DNA of 64,000 nucleotides, from assembly GCF_027366395.1 (NCBI RefSeq), contig NZ_CP114771.1:558001-622000 (forward strand), written 5' to 3'. The notes beneath the pieces were generated by a model. That model saw nothing but the letters and a program-made list of their open reading frames with translations. It ran no database searches and was not told where the DNA came from. Origin of the DNA: Endozoicomonas sp. GU-1. Lineage in GTDB: Bacteria; Pseudomonadota; Gammaproteobacteria; Pseudomonadales; Endozoicomonadaceae. This document shows, piece by piece, positions 1 through 9,274 of this stretch. The position numbers and the translations under genes are program-made. The stretch's first letter is position 1; every line of letters starts with the position of its first letter.

Positions 1-1046
1 TCCACCAGTTTCGCCATGGCCCACAGCAGGTTGGTGATACCCTGAGGAATAAATTGGTCTTTCTGTATGTTCACGTGGGGCAGTAGCACTGCTACGGCCT
101 CCTTGAGCTCTGGTGTCCACTCCTGCCCGCTGTCCATCAGTTTCGCCATGGCCCACAGCAGGTTAGAGATTTCCTGTGGGTTAAAGTCAGCTTTCTGTGT
201 GTTCACAAGGGGCAACAGGGTGGCCACGGCCTCGTTGATCTCTGGTGTCCACTCCCCGTTGTCCACCAGTTTCGCCATGGCCCACAGCAGGTTGGCGATA
301 CCCTGAGGAATAAATTGGTCTTTCTGTACGTTCACAAGGGGCAACAGGGCGGCCACGGCCTTTTTGAACTCTGGTGTCTGCTTCTGCCCGTTGTCCACCA
401 GTTTCGCCAGGGCCCACAGCAGATTGGTGATTCCCCGGGCATCAATATTCCGGGCTCCAGGTTTTTGGTAGCAGTTAAATATTATTGCATCAAGCAGAGT
501 TGACAATAAGGCAGCTTGAGTCAACTGAACACGCTCATGCATGGGTTTATAAGGAGTAAAAACACCCGCTGAAGTGAATGAATGAAGAGTTGTCGTCAGG
601 CTTCGCCAATCCCAACGCCGTGTTGGGGTAAAATTTTGCAGCATACGTATCAGCTGGCTTTGTTCCGCCCGGTTTAACGGTCTTTTAGCAGCTGACGTGT
701 ATCTTTTAATTGAAAGGGCATATTGACTGTGATTTTTTCCATTATAGCGATGACCGAAACGATCCGCTTTACTCAACAGATCAGCCATTATTTCCTGTTT
801 GATGAGGGCATTAAAATCCTGAGCAGGGTTTACTGAACGGCCCTGTAGATGTTGAGAAGAGCGTGTGCCAGAAGAATGGTAAAATTCATGGCGACCCGGC
901 GCAGTGCGGGGGGGATTATCCCATGGTCTGACTGTGGCATGTCTATATCGCCCACGGCCTGAAGAAGGAGCATGGTTATTCGGCTGGTGGTAATTATTAA
1001 CTGATCTTGTGTATTTACCACTGATACCAGCAGATCTTCTATCCAT
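1..1046 (-). CDS. OPR-like repeat protein, copy 1 (N-terminal part, cut by window edge)
   Basis: This is the N-terminal 348 codons of a family member; the rest, including the RAP domain, lies left of the window. The start ATG at 1044-1046 (MDRRSAGISG) is placed by homology to all other copies and by the leader directly upstream. About 204 residues of N-terminal region (RGRYRHATVRQW, SVNPAQDFNALIKQEIM, LNRAEQSQLIRMLQNF) precede four visible repeats with AKL cores at plus-strand positions near 405, 273, 144 and 12. The second repeat is 43 residues (NGEWTPE, one residue lost), shown by a 129 bp step. The first repeat has the WALAKL core typical of first repeats. It is closest to copies 2 and 3. 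The start and frame are clear; the total length is unknown. Confidence 0.88.
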   Translation of the reverse strand, partial: MDRRSAGISGKYTRSVNNYHQPNNHAPSSGRGRYRHATVRPWDNPPRTAPGRHEFYHSSGTRSSQHLQGRSVNPAQDFNALIKQEIMADLLSKADRFGHRYNGKNHSQYALSIKRYTSAAKRPLNRAEQSQLIRMLQNFTPTRRWDWRSLTTTLHSFTSAGVFTPYKPMHERVQLTQAALLSTLLDAIIFNCYQKPGARNIDARGITNLLWALAKLVDNGQKQTPEFKKAVAALLPLVNVQKDQFIPQGIANLLWAMAKLVDNGEWTPEINEAVATLLPLVNTQKADFNPQEISNLLWAMAKLMDSGQEWTPELKEAVAVLLPHVNIQKDQFIPQGITNLLWAMAKLV

Positions 1047-1118
1047 AATTATATTTCATTAATTCATGAGAATATAAAAAGCAGACTGCGGTTCTGTTCA
1101 GAAGTTCATTTTGCTGAA
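1047..1118 (-). promoter_or_regulatory. Conserved 72 bp leader of copy 1
   Basis: This block ends directly at the ATG. Read on the minus strand it contains, in order: TTCAGCAAAATGAAC, the inverted repeat TTCTG-AA-CAGAA, the near-perfect palindrome AGCAG-T-CTGCT (here with one mismatch, plus-strand actgcgg), a T run, TATATT, TTCATGAATTAATGAA and AAATATAATT. A weak sigma70-like promoter is possible (TGAACA, 18 bp, TATATT). No Shine-Dalgarno is visible. The remaining 1119-1202 is spacer with no feature I recognise. Confidence 0.55.
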
Positions 1119-1202
1119 CGGGTTATAAACGCAAGTGGTTGGAGGAGAACATCTACTCTGAATTGTGAAAACGGTTCCTGAGTCATGATGACAGGGAGAC
1201 GA

Positions 1203-4200
1203 TTACTGGCTGTTTGTTCTCTTCTTTACTTGATCAATAAATGGTTTCATTAAATCCTGGTTACAAAGCTGATTAACCGGGATTTCAATGACTTCAAACC
1301 CTGCCTTTTGCAACAGTGCGATTTTCAGCAGAGTCGAACCTTTCCTGGTTTTGAAATCACCATTCACGTAATGAAACGGCCCCTGAACTTCAATAATAAT
1401 GTTGTGATCTGGCAGTAGCAGGTCAACGGGAGGCAATGAGTTCAGGCACTTTTCTTCTTCAATCTTCAAACAGGGCATGCATGACTGGAGCTGATCGCGG
1501 AAGAAAGTTTGAGGTTCTGAAATGTTTGTCCGGTAATGGGGGTTGAACGGACACGCTCTGCCAAGCCAACTGGCGGCCATGATAACAATGTGTCGATCCT
1601 TTTCATTGTCCAGGGATGTATTGTCCAGGCGAGTCAACAGGTCATCCATGTGCTTTTCAAACACGTTATTTTTATTGGCATTGGAGACCAGAGACAACCT
1701 GGCACAGCATACCATTACGCCCCAGAGAGATATCAATATATCTTGCCTGGAGAACTGAGGATTTTCACTGATTCGGTAGACAAGCGATTCGAATGTAGAG
1801 GTAAACACATTCAGCTCAACCAGTTCACCCAGTCTCGCCATGGCCCACAGCAGGTTGGCGATGCCCTGTGGTTTAAAGTTAGCTTTCTGTGCGTTCACGT
1901 GGGGTAACAGCGCGGCCATGGCCGCTTTGAACTCGGGTGTCCATTCCAGCCCGTTGTCCACCAGTTTCGCCATGGACCACAGCAGGTTGGCGATGTGCTG
2001 AGGAAGAAATTGGTCTTTCTGTGCGTTCACATGGGGCAACAGCGTGGCCACAGCCTCGTTGAGCGCTGGTGTCCGCTTTTGCCCGTAATCCACCAGTTTC
2101 GCCATGGCCCACAGCAGGTTGGCAATATGCTGGGCATTCCATTGGTCCTTCTGTGCGTTCACGTAGGGCAACAGGGCGGTCACGGCCTCGTTGAGCCCTG
2201 GTGACCGCTCCAGCCCGTTGTCCAACAGTTTTGCCATGGCCCAAAGCAGGTTGCTGATCTGCTGAGGAATAAATTGGTCTTTCTGTGCGTTCACGCAGTG
2301 CAACAACGTGGCCACGGCCTCGATGAACTCTGGTGTCCGCTCCCGGGCGTAGTCCGACAGTTTCGCCATGGCCCACAGCAGGTTGGCAATAACCAGTGGT
2401 TTAAAGTCAGCTTTCTGTGCGTTCACATGGGGCAACAGTGCGGCCACGGCCTCTTTGAGCTCAGGTGTCCGCTCCTGCCCGTTGTTCACCAGTTTCGCCA
2501 TGGCCCACAGCAGGTTGGTGATATCCTGTGGTTTAAAGTTAGCTTTCTGTACGATCACGTGGGGCAATAATGTAGCCACGGCGTCGTTGAGCCCCGGCGT
2601 CTGCTTCTGCCCGTTGTTCACCAGTTTCGCCATGGCCCACAGCAGGTTGGCGATATCCTGGACATTAAATTGGTCTTTCTGTGCGTTCACCCGGGACAAC
2701 AACGCGACCAGGGCTTCGTTCAGCCCTGGTGTCTGCTTCTGCCCATTGTCCACCAGTTTCGCCATGGCCCACAGCAGGTTGGCGATATGCTGAGGAATAA
2801 ATTGGTTTTGCTGTGCGTTCACATAGGGCAACAGGGCGGCCACGGCCTCATTGATCCCTGGTGTCCGCTCCTGCCCGTTGTCCACCAGTTTCGTCATGGC
2901 CCACAATAGGTTGGCGATTCCCTGGGCTTTAAATTGGTCTTTCTGTGCGTTCACGTGGGGTAACAGCGTGACCACCGCCTCTTTGAGCTCTGCTGTCCAC
3001 TCCAGCCCGTTGTCCACCAGTTTCGCCATGGCCCACAGCAGGTTGGCAATGCCCTGGGCATTAAGTCGGTTTTTCTGTGTGTTCACGAGGGGCAACAGGG
3101 CGGCCACGGCCTCTTTGAGCCCTGGTGTCCGCTCCAGCCCGTTGTCCACCAGTTTCGCTATGGCCCACAGCAGGTTGACCATGCCCTGGGCATTAAATTG
3201 GTCTTTCTGTGCGTTCACTTGGGGCAACAGGGCGGCCACGGCCTCGTTGAGCGCTGGTGTCCGCTCCTGCCCGCTATCCACCAGTTTCGCCATGGCCCAC
3301 AGCAGGTTGACAATTTTCTGGGCATTAAATTGGTCTTTCTGTGCGTTCACGAGGGGCAACAGGACGGCCACGGCCTTGTTGAGCCCTGGTGTCCGCTCCA
3401 GCCCGTTGTCCACCAGTTTCGCCATGGCCCACAGCAGGTTGGTAATGCCCTGGGCATTAAGTCGGTTTTTCTGTGCGTTCAGGAGGGGCAGCAGGGCGGC
3501 CACGGCCTCTTCGAGCCCTGGTGTCCGCTCCAGCCCGTTGTCCACCAGTTTCGCCATGGCCCACAGCAGGTTGACAATGGCCTGGGCATTAAACAGGTCT
3601 TTCTGTGCGTTCACCTGGGGCAACAGCGCAGCCATGGCCTCGTTGAGCCCCGGTGTCCGCTCCTGTCCGCTGTCCACCAGTTTCGCCATGGCCCACAGCA
3701 GGTTGGTAATGCCCTGGGCATTAAGTTGGTTCTTTCGTGCGTCCACGAGGGGCAACAGGGCGGCCACGGCCTCGTTGAGCCCTGGTGTCCGCTCCAGCCC
3801 GTTGTCCACCAGTTTCGCCATGGCCCACAGCAGGTTGGTGATACCCTGGGCCTTAAATTGGTCTTTCTGTGCGCTCACGCGGGGCAACAGCGCGCCAACG
3901 GCTTCGTTGAACTCTGGTGTCCGCTCCAGCCCGTTGTCCACCAGCTTCGCCAGGGCCCACAGCAGGTTGGCGATACCCCGGGCATCAATATTCCTGGCTT
4001 CAGCTTTTTGGCCGCAGTTAAATATTATTGCATCAAGCAGCGTTGACAATAAGTAAGCTTGAGTAAGCTTAACACGCTCATCCATGGGGTTATGAGGGGT
4101 AAAAACACCCGCTGAAGTCAATGCATGGATTGTGGTCGTCAGGCTTCGCCAATCCCAACGCCGTGTTGGGGTAAAATTTTGCAGTATACGTATCAGCTGG

Positions 4201-4589
4201 CTTTGTTCCGCCCGGTTTAACGGTCTTTTAGCAGCTGACGTGTATTTTTTAATTGAACTGGCATATCGACTGTGATCTCTCCCATCATAGCGATGACCGA
4301 AACGATCCGCTTTTCTCACCAGGCCATCCATTATTTCCTGCTTAACGAGGGCATTAAAATCTTGAGAAGGGGTTACTGAACGGCCCTGTAGATGTTGAGA
4401 AGAGCGTGTGCCAGAAGAGTGGTAAAAGTCATTGCGACCCGTTGCCGTGCGGGGAGGATGATCCCATTGTCTGACTGTGGCATGTCGGTATCGCCCACGC
4501 CCTGATGAAGGGGCATGGCCATTCGGTCGGTTGTAACCGTTATCTGATCTTTTGTATTGACCACTGATACCCGCAGAACTTTTATCCAT
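1203..4589 (-). CDS. OPR-like repeat/RAP domain protein, copy 2 (1128 aa, 16 repeats)
   Basis: This is a predicted modular RNA-binding protein. Residues 1-204 form the N-terminal region: a polar stretch to about residue 75, then a conserved helical part with RRWDWRSLTTTIHALTSAG. Residues 205-908 are 16 repeats of exactly 44 residues, with consensus core NLLWAMAKLVDNG, a TPEL turn, EAVAALLP as second helix and an inter-repeat loop such as KDQFNAQ. A cap repeat (GELVELN) starts near 909. The linker carries SLWGVMVCCARL and IMAASWLGRACP. The RAP domain spans about 1049-1115 (PVDLLLPDHN, IEVQGPFHY, RKGSTLLKIALLQKAGFEVIEI). It ends shortly after RAP (QVKKRTNSQ) without the Lys-rich tail. No signal peptide or membrane segment is visible. 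In known families, OPR-type repeats bind single-stranded RNA and RAP domains have a nuclease-like fold; the target here is unknown. Confidence 0.9.
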   Translation of the reverse strand: MDKSSAGISGQYKRSDNGYNRPNGHAPSSGRGRYRHATVRQWDHPPRTATGRNDFYHSSGTRSSQHLQGRSVTPSQDFNALVKQEIMDGLVRKADRFGHRYDGRDHSRYASSIKKYTSAAKRPLNRAEQSQLIRILQNFTPTRRWDWRSLTTTIHALTSAGVFTPHNPMDERVKLTQAYLLSTLLDAIIFNCGQKAEARNIDARGIANLLWALAKLVDNGLERTPEFNEAVGALLPRVSAQKDQFKAQGITNLLWAMAKLVDNGLERTPGLNEAVAALLPLVDARKNQLNAQGITNLLWAMAKLVDSGQERTPGLNEAMAALLPQVNAQKDLFNAQAIVNLLWAMAKLVDNGLERTPGLEEAVAALLPLLNAQKNRLNAQGITNLLWAMAKLVDNGLERTPGLNKAVAVLLPLVNAQKDQFNAQKIVNLLWAMAKLVDSGQERTPALNEAVAALLPQVNAQKDQFNAQGMVNLLWAIAKLVDNGLERTPGLKEAVAALLPLVNTQKNRLNAQGIANLLWAMAKLVDNGLEWTAELKEAVVTLLPHVNAQKDQFKAQGIANLLWAMTKLVDNGQERTPGINEAVAALLPYVNAQQNQFIPQHIANLLWAMAKLVDNGQKQTPGLNEALVALLSRVNAQKDQFNVQDIANLLWAMAKLVNNGQKQTPGLNDAVATLLPHVIVQKANFKPQDITNLLWAMAKLVNNGQERTPELKEAVAALLPHVNAQKADFKPLVIANLLWAMAKLSDYARERTPEFIEAVATLLHCVNAQKDQFIPQQISNLLWAMAKLLDNGLERSPGLNEAVTALLPYVNAQKDQWNAQHIANLLWAMAKLVDYGQKRTPALNEAVATLLPHVNAQKDQFLPQHIANLLWSMAKLVDNGLEWTPEFKAAMAALLPHVNAQKANFKPQGIANLLWAMARLGELVELNVFTSTFESLVYRISENPQFSRQDILISLWGVMVCCARLSLVSNANKNNVFEKHMDDLLTRLDNTSLDNEKDRHIVIMAASWLGRACPFNPHYRTNISEPQTFFRDQLQSCMPCLKIEEEKCLNSLPPVDLLLPDHNIIIEVQGPFHYVNGDFKTRKGSTLLKIALLQKAGFEVIEIPVNQLCNQDLMKPFIDQVKKRTNSQ

Positions 4590-4661
4590 AATTATATTTC
4601 ATTAATTCATGAAAATATAAAAAGCAGACTGCTGTTCTGCTCAGAAGTTCATTTTGCTGAA
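4590..4661 (-). promoter_or_regulatory. Conserved leader of copy 2
   Basis: The candidate -10 (TATATT) lies at 4614-4619, 25-30 bases upstream of the ATG. The inverted-repeat arms TTCTG and CAGAA are intact with a GC-containing centre (plus strand ttctgctcagaa). 4662-4695 is plain spacer. Confidence 0.55.
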
Positions 4662-4695
4662 CTGTCTATAAACGCCGATGGTTGGAGAAGAACAA

Positions 4696-7600
4696 CTACT
4701 CTGGAATATGAAAAGGCAAGCTGTTTACCCTGGCCTTTATTTGATCAATAAATGGTTGCCTTAAATCCTGGTGACAAAGCTGGTTAGCCGGAATTTCAAT
4801 GACCTCAAACCCTGCTTTTTGCAGCAGCGCAATTTTCAGCAGCGTCGAACCCTTCCTGGTTTTGAAATCACCATTCACGTAATGAGACGATCCCTGAATT
4901 TCAATCGCTATGTTGTGATCTGGCAGTAGCAGGTCAACCGGAGATAATGAGTTCAGACTCTTTTCTTCTTCAATCCTCAAAGAGGGCAAGCATGATTTGA
5001 GGTGATTGCGGACGACAGTTTGGGGTTTTGAAGTGATGGTCTGGTAATGGGGGGCGAACGGACACGCTCTGCCAAGCCAACTGGCGGCCATGGCAATGAT
5101 GGTTTGACCCTCTTCATTATCCGGGGAGGTATTTTCCAGGCGAATAAACAGGTCATATATGTGTTTTTTAAGCCAGTCATTGTTATTGGCATTGGAGACC
5201 AGAGACAACCTGGCACAACATACCATTACACCCCAGAGGGACATAAATATGTCTTGCTGAGAGAGCTGAGGGTTTTCACTGATTTTGTGGACCAGCGATT
5301 TGAAGATAGAGGTAACCATGTTCAGCTCAACGAGCTCACCCAGTTTCGCCATGGCCCACAGCAGGTTGGCAATTTCCTGAGATTTAAAGTTAGCTTTCTG
5401 CTCATTCACGTGGGGCAACAGCGCGGTGACGGTTTCCTTAAGCTCTGGTGTCTGCTCCTGTACGTCGTCCACCATTTTCGCCATGGCCCACAGCAGGTTG
5501 GTCATGCCCTGGGCATTAAGTCGGTTTTTCTGTGCGTTCAGGAGGGGCAGCAGGGCGGCCAAGGCTTTTATGAGCACTGGTGTTTGCTCCAGCCCGTTGT
5601 CCACCAGCTTCGCCATGGCCCACATCAGGTTGACAATGCCCTGGGCGTTAAGTTGGTTTTTTTGTACGTTCACGAGGGGCAGCAGGGCGGCCACGGCCTC
5701 TTTTAACTCTGGTGTCGGATCCTGCCCGATGTCCACCAGTTTCGCCATGGCCCACAGCAGGTTGGCGATACCTTGTGGTTTAAAGGTAGCTCTCTTCGCA
5801 TTCACGAGGGGCAACAGTGCGGCCACGGCCTTGTTGAGTTCTGGTGTCGACTTCAGCCCGTTGTCCACCAGTTTCGCCATGGCCCACAGCAGGTTGGAGA
5901 TTTCCTGAGGTTTAAAGTTGGCTTTTTGTGCACTCACGTGGGGTAACTGTGCAGCCACAGCTTCTTTGAGTTCTGGTGTCGGCTTCTGGCCGTTGTCCAC
6001 CAGTTTTGCCATGCCCCACAGCAGGTTGGTGATCCCCTGGGCGTTAAATTGGTCTTTCTGTGCGTTCACGAGGGGGAGCAGTGCAGCCAATGTCTTGTTG
6101 AGCCCTGGTGTGTGCTCCTGCCCGTTGTCCACCAGCTTCGCCACGGCCCACAGCAGGTTGGCGATCCCCTGGGCATTAAATTGGTATTTTTGTGCGTTCA
6201 CCAGGGGTAACAGGGTGACCACGGCCGCTTCGAGTTCTGGAGTCCACTCCTGCCCATTGTTCACCAGTTTTGCCATGGCCCACAGCAGGTTGGTGATTTC
6301 CTGAGGATTAAAGCACGCTTTTTGTCTGTTTACGTGGGGCAGCAGCGCAGCCACCGCCTCTTTGAGTTCTGCTGTCTGCTCCTGACCGTTGTCCACCAGT
6401 TTCGCCATGGCCCACAGCAGGTTGGCGATACCCTGGGCCTTAAATTGGTCTTTCTGTGCGTTCACCCGGGGCAACAGGGCGGCTACGGCCTCGTTGAGCC
6501 CTGGTGTCCGCTCCTGGCCGTTTTCCACCAGTTTCGCCATGGCCCACAGCAGGTTGGTCATAGCCTGAGGAATAAACTGGTCTTTCTGTGCGTTCACCCG
6601 GGGCAACAGGGCGGCTACGGCCTCGTTGAGCCCTGGTGTCCGCTCCTGGCCGTTTTCCACCAGTTTCGCCATGGCCCACAGCAGGTTGGCAATGCCCTGG
6701 GCATTAAGTTGGTCTTTCTGTGCGTTCACGAGGGGCAACAGGGCGGCCACGGCCTCGTCGAGCCCAGGTGTCCGCTCCAGCCCGTTGTCCACCAGTTTCG
6801 CCATGGCCCACAGCAGGTTGGTAATGCCCTGGGCATTAAGTTGGTTCTTTCGTACGTCCACGAGGGGCAACAGGGCGGCCACGGCCTCTTTGAGCACTAG
6901 TGTCCGCTCCAGCCCGTTGTCCACCAGTTTCGCCATGGCCCACAGCAGGTTGGTGATACCCTGGGCCTTAAATTGGTCTTTCTGTGCGTTCACGCGTGGC
7001 AACAGCGCGACAACGGCCTCGTTGAACTCTGGTGTCCGCTCCAGCCCGTTGTCCACCAGTTTCGCCAAGGCCCACAGCTGGTTGGCGATACCCCGGGCAT
7101 CAATATTCCTGGCTTCAGTTTTTTGGTCGCAGTTAAATATTATTGCATCAAGCAGCGTTGACAATAAGTGAGCTTGAGCAAGCTTAACACGCTCATCCAT
7201 GGGGTTATGAGGGGTAAAAACACCCGCTGAAGTCAATGAATGAATTGTGGTCGTCAGGCTTCGCCAATCCCAACGCCGTGTTGGGGTAAAATTTTGCAGC
7301 ATACGTATCAGCTGGCTTTGTTCCGCCCGGTTTAACGGTCTTTTAGCAGCTGACGTGTATTTTTTAATTGAAAGGGCATATTGACTGTGATTTTTTCCAT
7401 TATAGCGATGACCGAAACGATCCGATTTTCTCAACAGGTCAGCCATTATTTCCTGTTTGATGAGGGCATTAAAATTCTGAGCATGGTTTACTGAACGGCC
7501 CTGTAGATGTTGAAAAGAGTGTGTGCCAGAAGAATGGTAACATTCATGGCGACCCGGTGCAGTGCGGGGGGGATTATCCCATTGGCTGACTGTGGCATGT

Positions 7601-7704
7601 CTGTATCGTCCACGCCCTGAAGAAGGGGCAGTGCCTTTCGGTTGGTTGTAATCATAACCTGATCTTGTGTATTGACCACTGATACCAGCAGATCTTCTAT
7701 CCAT
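4696..7704 (-). CDS. OPR-like repeat/RAP domain protein, copy 3 (1002 aa, 13 repeats)
   Basis: Same layout as copy 2, with 13 full repeats (residues about 205-776), a cap, the linker (SLWGVMVCCARLSLVSNANNND) and a RAP domain from about 917 (VDLLLPDHNIAIEIQG, KTRKGSTLLKIALLQKAGF). It ends in a short tail, RVNSLPFHIPE. The N-terminus MDRRSAGISGQYTRSGYDYN and the RKGST variant in RAP tie it to copies 1 and 2. Repeats 4 and 5 are almost identical, a recent internal duplication. In the first repeat the usual NLLW is NQLW, which recurs in first repeats of several copies. The start is fixed by the leader at 7705-7776, and copy 2's leader lies downstream across a 106 bp gap. Confidence 0.9.
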   Translation of the reverse strand: MDRRSAGISGQYTRSGYDYNQPKGTAPSSGRGRYRHATVSQWDNPPRTAPGRHECYHSSGTHSFQHLQGRSVNHAQNFNALIKQEIMADLLRKSDRFGHRYNGKNHSQYALSIKKYTSAAKRPLNRAEQSQLIRMLQNFTPTRRWDWRSLTTTIHSLTSAGVFTPHNPMDERVKLAQAHLLSTLLDAIIFNCDQKTEARNIDARGIANQLWALAKLVDNGLERTPEFNEAVVALLPRVNAQKDQFKAQGITNLLWAMAKLVDNGLERTLVLKEAVAALLPLVDVRKNQLNAQGITNLLWAMAKLVDNGLERTPGLDEAVAALLPLVNAQKDQLNAQGIANLLWAMAKLVENGQERTPGLNEAVAALLPRVNAQKDQFIPQAMTNLLWAMAKLVENGQERTPGLNEAVAALLPRVNAQKDQFKAQGIANLLWAMAKLVDNGQEQTAELKEAVAALLPHVNRQKACFNPQEITNLLWAMAKLVNNGQEWTPELEAAVVTLLPLVNAQKYQFNAQGIANLLWAVAKLVDNGQEHTPGLNKTLAALLPLVNAQKDQFNAQGITNLLWGMAKLVDNGQKPTPELKEAVAAQLPHVSAQKANFKPQEISNLLWAMAKLVDNGLKSTPELNKAVAALLPLVNAKRATFKPQGIANLLWAMAKLVDIGQDPTPELKEAVAALLPLVNVQKNQLNAQGIVNLMWAMAKLVDNGLEQTPVLIKALAALLPLLNAQKNRLNAQGMTNLLWAMAKMVDDVQEQTPELKETVTALLPHVNEQKANFKSQEIANLLWAMAKLGELVELNMVTSIFKSLVHKISENPQLSQQDIFMSLWGVMVCCARLSLVSNANNNDWLKKHIYDLFIRLENTSPDNEEGQTIIAMAASWLGRACPFAPHYQTITSKPQTVVRNHLKSCLPSLRIEEEKSLNSLSPVDLLLPDHNIAIEIQGSSHYVNGDFKTRKGSTLLKIALLQKAGFEVIEIPANQLCHQDLRQPFIDQIKARVNSLPFHIPE
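6433..6696 (-). repeat. Recent 132 bp duplication, copy 3 repeats 4/5
   Basis: The stretch starting ggtctttctgtgcgttcacc near 6447 recurs 132 bp later (6579) essentially unchanged through ccaccagtttcgccatggcc. The encoded repeats differ only at the loop ends (FIPQA versus FKAQG). Confidence 0.85.
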
Positions 7705-7776
7705 AATTATATTTCATTAATTCATGAGAATATAAAAAGCAGACTGCTGCTCTGTTCAGAAGTTCATTTTGCTGAA
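7705..7776 (-). promoter_or_regulatory. Conserved leader of copy 3
   Basis: The palindrome gcagactgctg is intact; the neighbouring arm carries a change (gctctgttcagaa). Copy 4's stop lies 4 bp beyond its distal end. Confidence 0.55.
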
Positions 7777-7780
7777 CTGT

Positions 7781-9250
7781 CTATAAACGCAAACGGTTGG
7801 AGAAGAACAACTTCTGTGGATTGTTCAATGATTCAGAGCCACGCCCCTTTGGTGGGGTGTTTATCCTGGTCTTTATTTGATTAATGCATCGTTTTATGGA
7901 ATTCCGGTTCCAAAGTTGGTTAATCGGGATTTCAATAACCTCAAATCCTGACTTTTGCAGCAGTGCAATTTTAAGCAGAGTTGAACCATTCCGGGTTTTG
8001 AAATCGCTACTCACGTAATGAAATGGTCCCTGAATTTCAATCACCATGTTGCGATCTGGCAGTGACAGGTCAACCGGAGGTAATGAGTTCAAACTCTTTT
8101 CTTTTTCAATTTTTAAAGAGGGCATGCATGATTGGAGTTGATCGCAGAAGTCGGTTTGAGGTTTTGAAATGGTAGTCTGGTAATGGGGGATGATTGGACA
8201 CGGTCTGCCAAGCCAACTGGCGGCCATGGCAATGACGCGCTGATCCTTTTCATTGTCCGGGGGGGGTATTTTCCAGACGAGTAAACAGGTCATCCAGGTG
8301 CTTTTCAAGTACGTTATTGGCATTGGAGACCAGAGATAACCTGGCACAGCATACCATTACGCCCCAGAGAGACATAAATATATCTTGCTGAGAGGACTGA
8401 GGGTTTTCACTGATTTTGTGGACAGCGATGTGAAGATAGAGGTAACCAGGCTCAGCTCAACGAGTTCACCCAGTTTCGCCATGGCCCACAGCAGGTTGGC
8501 GATTTCCTGTGGTTTAAAATTGGTTTTCTGTATGTTGACGTGGGGCAATAGAGCGGCCACGGCCTCTTTGAGCGTTGGTAAAGACTCCTGCCCGTTGCCT
8601 GCCAGTTTCGCCAGGGCCCACAGCAGGTTGGCAAGTCCCCGGGCATCAATATCTCTGGCTTCAGGTTTTTGGTTGCACTTGAATATGATGGCACCGAGTA
8701 GCGTTGACAGTAAGGCCACTTGCGTACGCTTAACACGCTCCTCCATGGGGTTATGAGGGGTAAATACACCCGCTGAAGTGAAGGCATGAAGTGTTGTCGT
8801 CAGACTTCGCCAATTCCAGCTCCGTGTTACGGGATAATTTTGCAGTAAACCTGTCAGCTGGCTTTGTTCGGCTAGATTTAATGGCCTTTTAGCAGCTGAC
8901 GTGTATCTTTTAATTGAACTGGCATATAGACCATGATGTTTCCCATCATAGCGATAACCGAACCGATCAGATTGACTTGCCAGACCAGCCACTATTCCCT
9001 GTTCGATGAGGGCATTGAAATCTTGAGCAGGATATACTGAACGGCAAGGCAGAGACTGAGAAGAGGGTGCGCCAAAAGAATGGGAAAACTCATTACGCCC
9101 GGGGATAGAGCGGGAGTGATTATCCCACTGTCTGACTGTGGCATGTCTATATTGTCCACGCCCTGAAGAAGGGGCACGGCCATGCGGTTGGCTGTAATGA
9201 TTACCTGATCTTGTGTATTGACCACTGATACCAGCAGAACTTCTATCCAT
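7781..9250 (-). pseudogene. Copy 4: single-repeat OPR-like/RAP gene broken by two frameshifts
   Basis: The N-terminal ORF (9250 down to 8357, 297 codons) starts MDRSSAGISGQYTRSG and has the normal 204-residue N-terminal region, one full repeat and the cap (AKLGELVELS). It then leaves frame after SIFTSL. Against copy 3, one base is missing near 8423 (gtggacagcg versus gtggaccagcg). A stop (TAA, 8357-8359) follows in the shifted frame. The frame is restored by one extra G in a G8 run at 8259-8266, giving PDNEKDQRVIAMAASWLGR and an intact RAP domain (VDLSLPDRN, IEIQGPFHY), and it ends at 7781. A 6 bp in-frame deletion also lies near 8314. Intact it would be about 490 residues, the shortest copy. 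Its leader is deleted. Decay after promoter loss is the simplest reading; sequencing error in the G run is possible but would not explain the missing base or leader. Confidence 0.85.
8259..8266 (-). repeat. G8 homopolymer at the frame-restoring site of copy 4
   Basis: Eight G where other copies have the seven-base string gggga(t/g)g. The extra base returns the shifted reading frame to RAP. Confidence 0.8.
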
Positions 9251-9274
9251 AATTATATTTCATTAATTCATGAA
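9251..9274 (-). promoter_or_regulatory. Truncated leader of copy 4
   Basis: Only the ATG-proximal 24 bp remain (plus strand aattatatttcattaattcatgaa without breaks). The sequence then jumps at attcatgaa (9266-9274) into DNA that elsewhere lies at the 3' end of the upstream gene's spacer. TATATT, both inverted repeats and the distal block are gone, and copy 5's stop codon (9268-9270) lies inside it. Confidence 0.75.

Noticed and set aside
2851-4056. 401-codon plus-strand frame with repeated STSFAMAHSRL
   Set aside because: Antisense shadow of copy 2 repeats; no leader or start context, and the frame does not extend over N-terminal or RAP parts.
4590-4600. TATAAT directly before each ATG as the -10 element
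   Set aside because: Transcription would begin inside the coding sequence, and no -35 lies 17 bp upstream. TATATT further up is a more sensible candidate.
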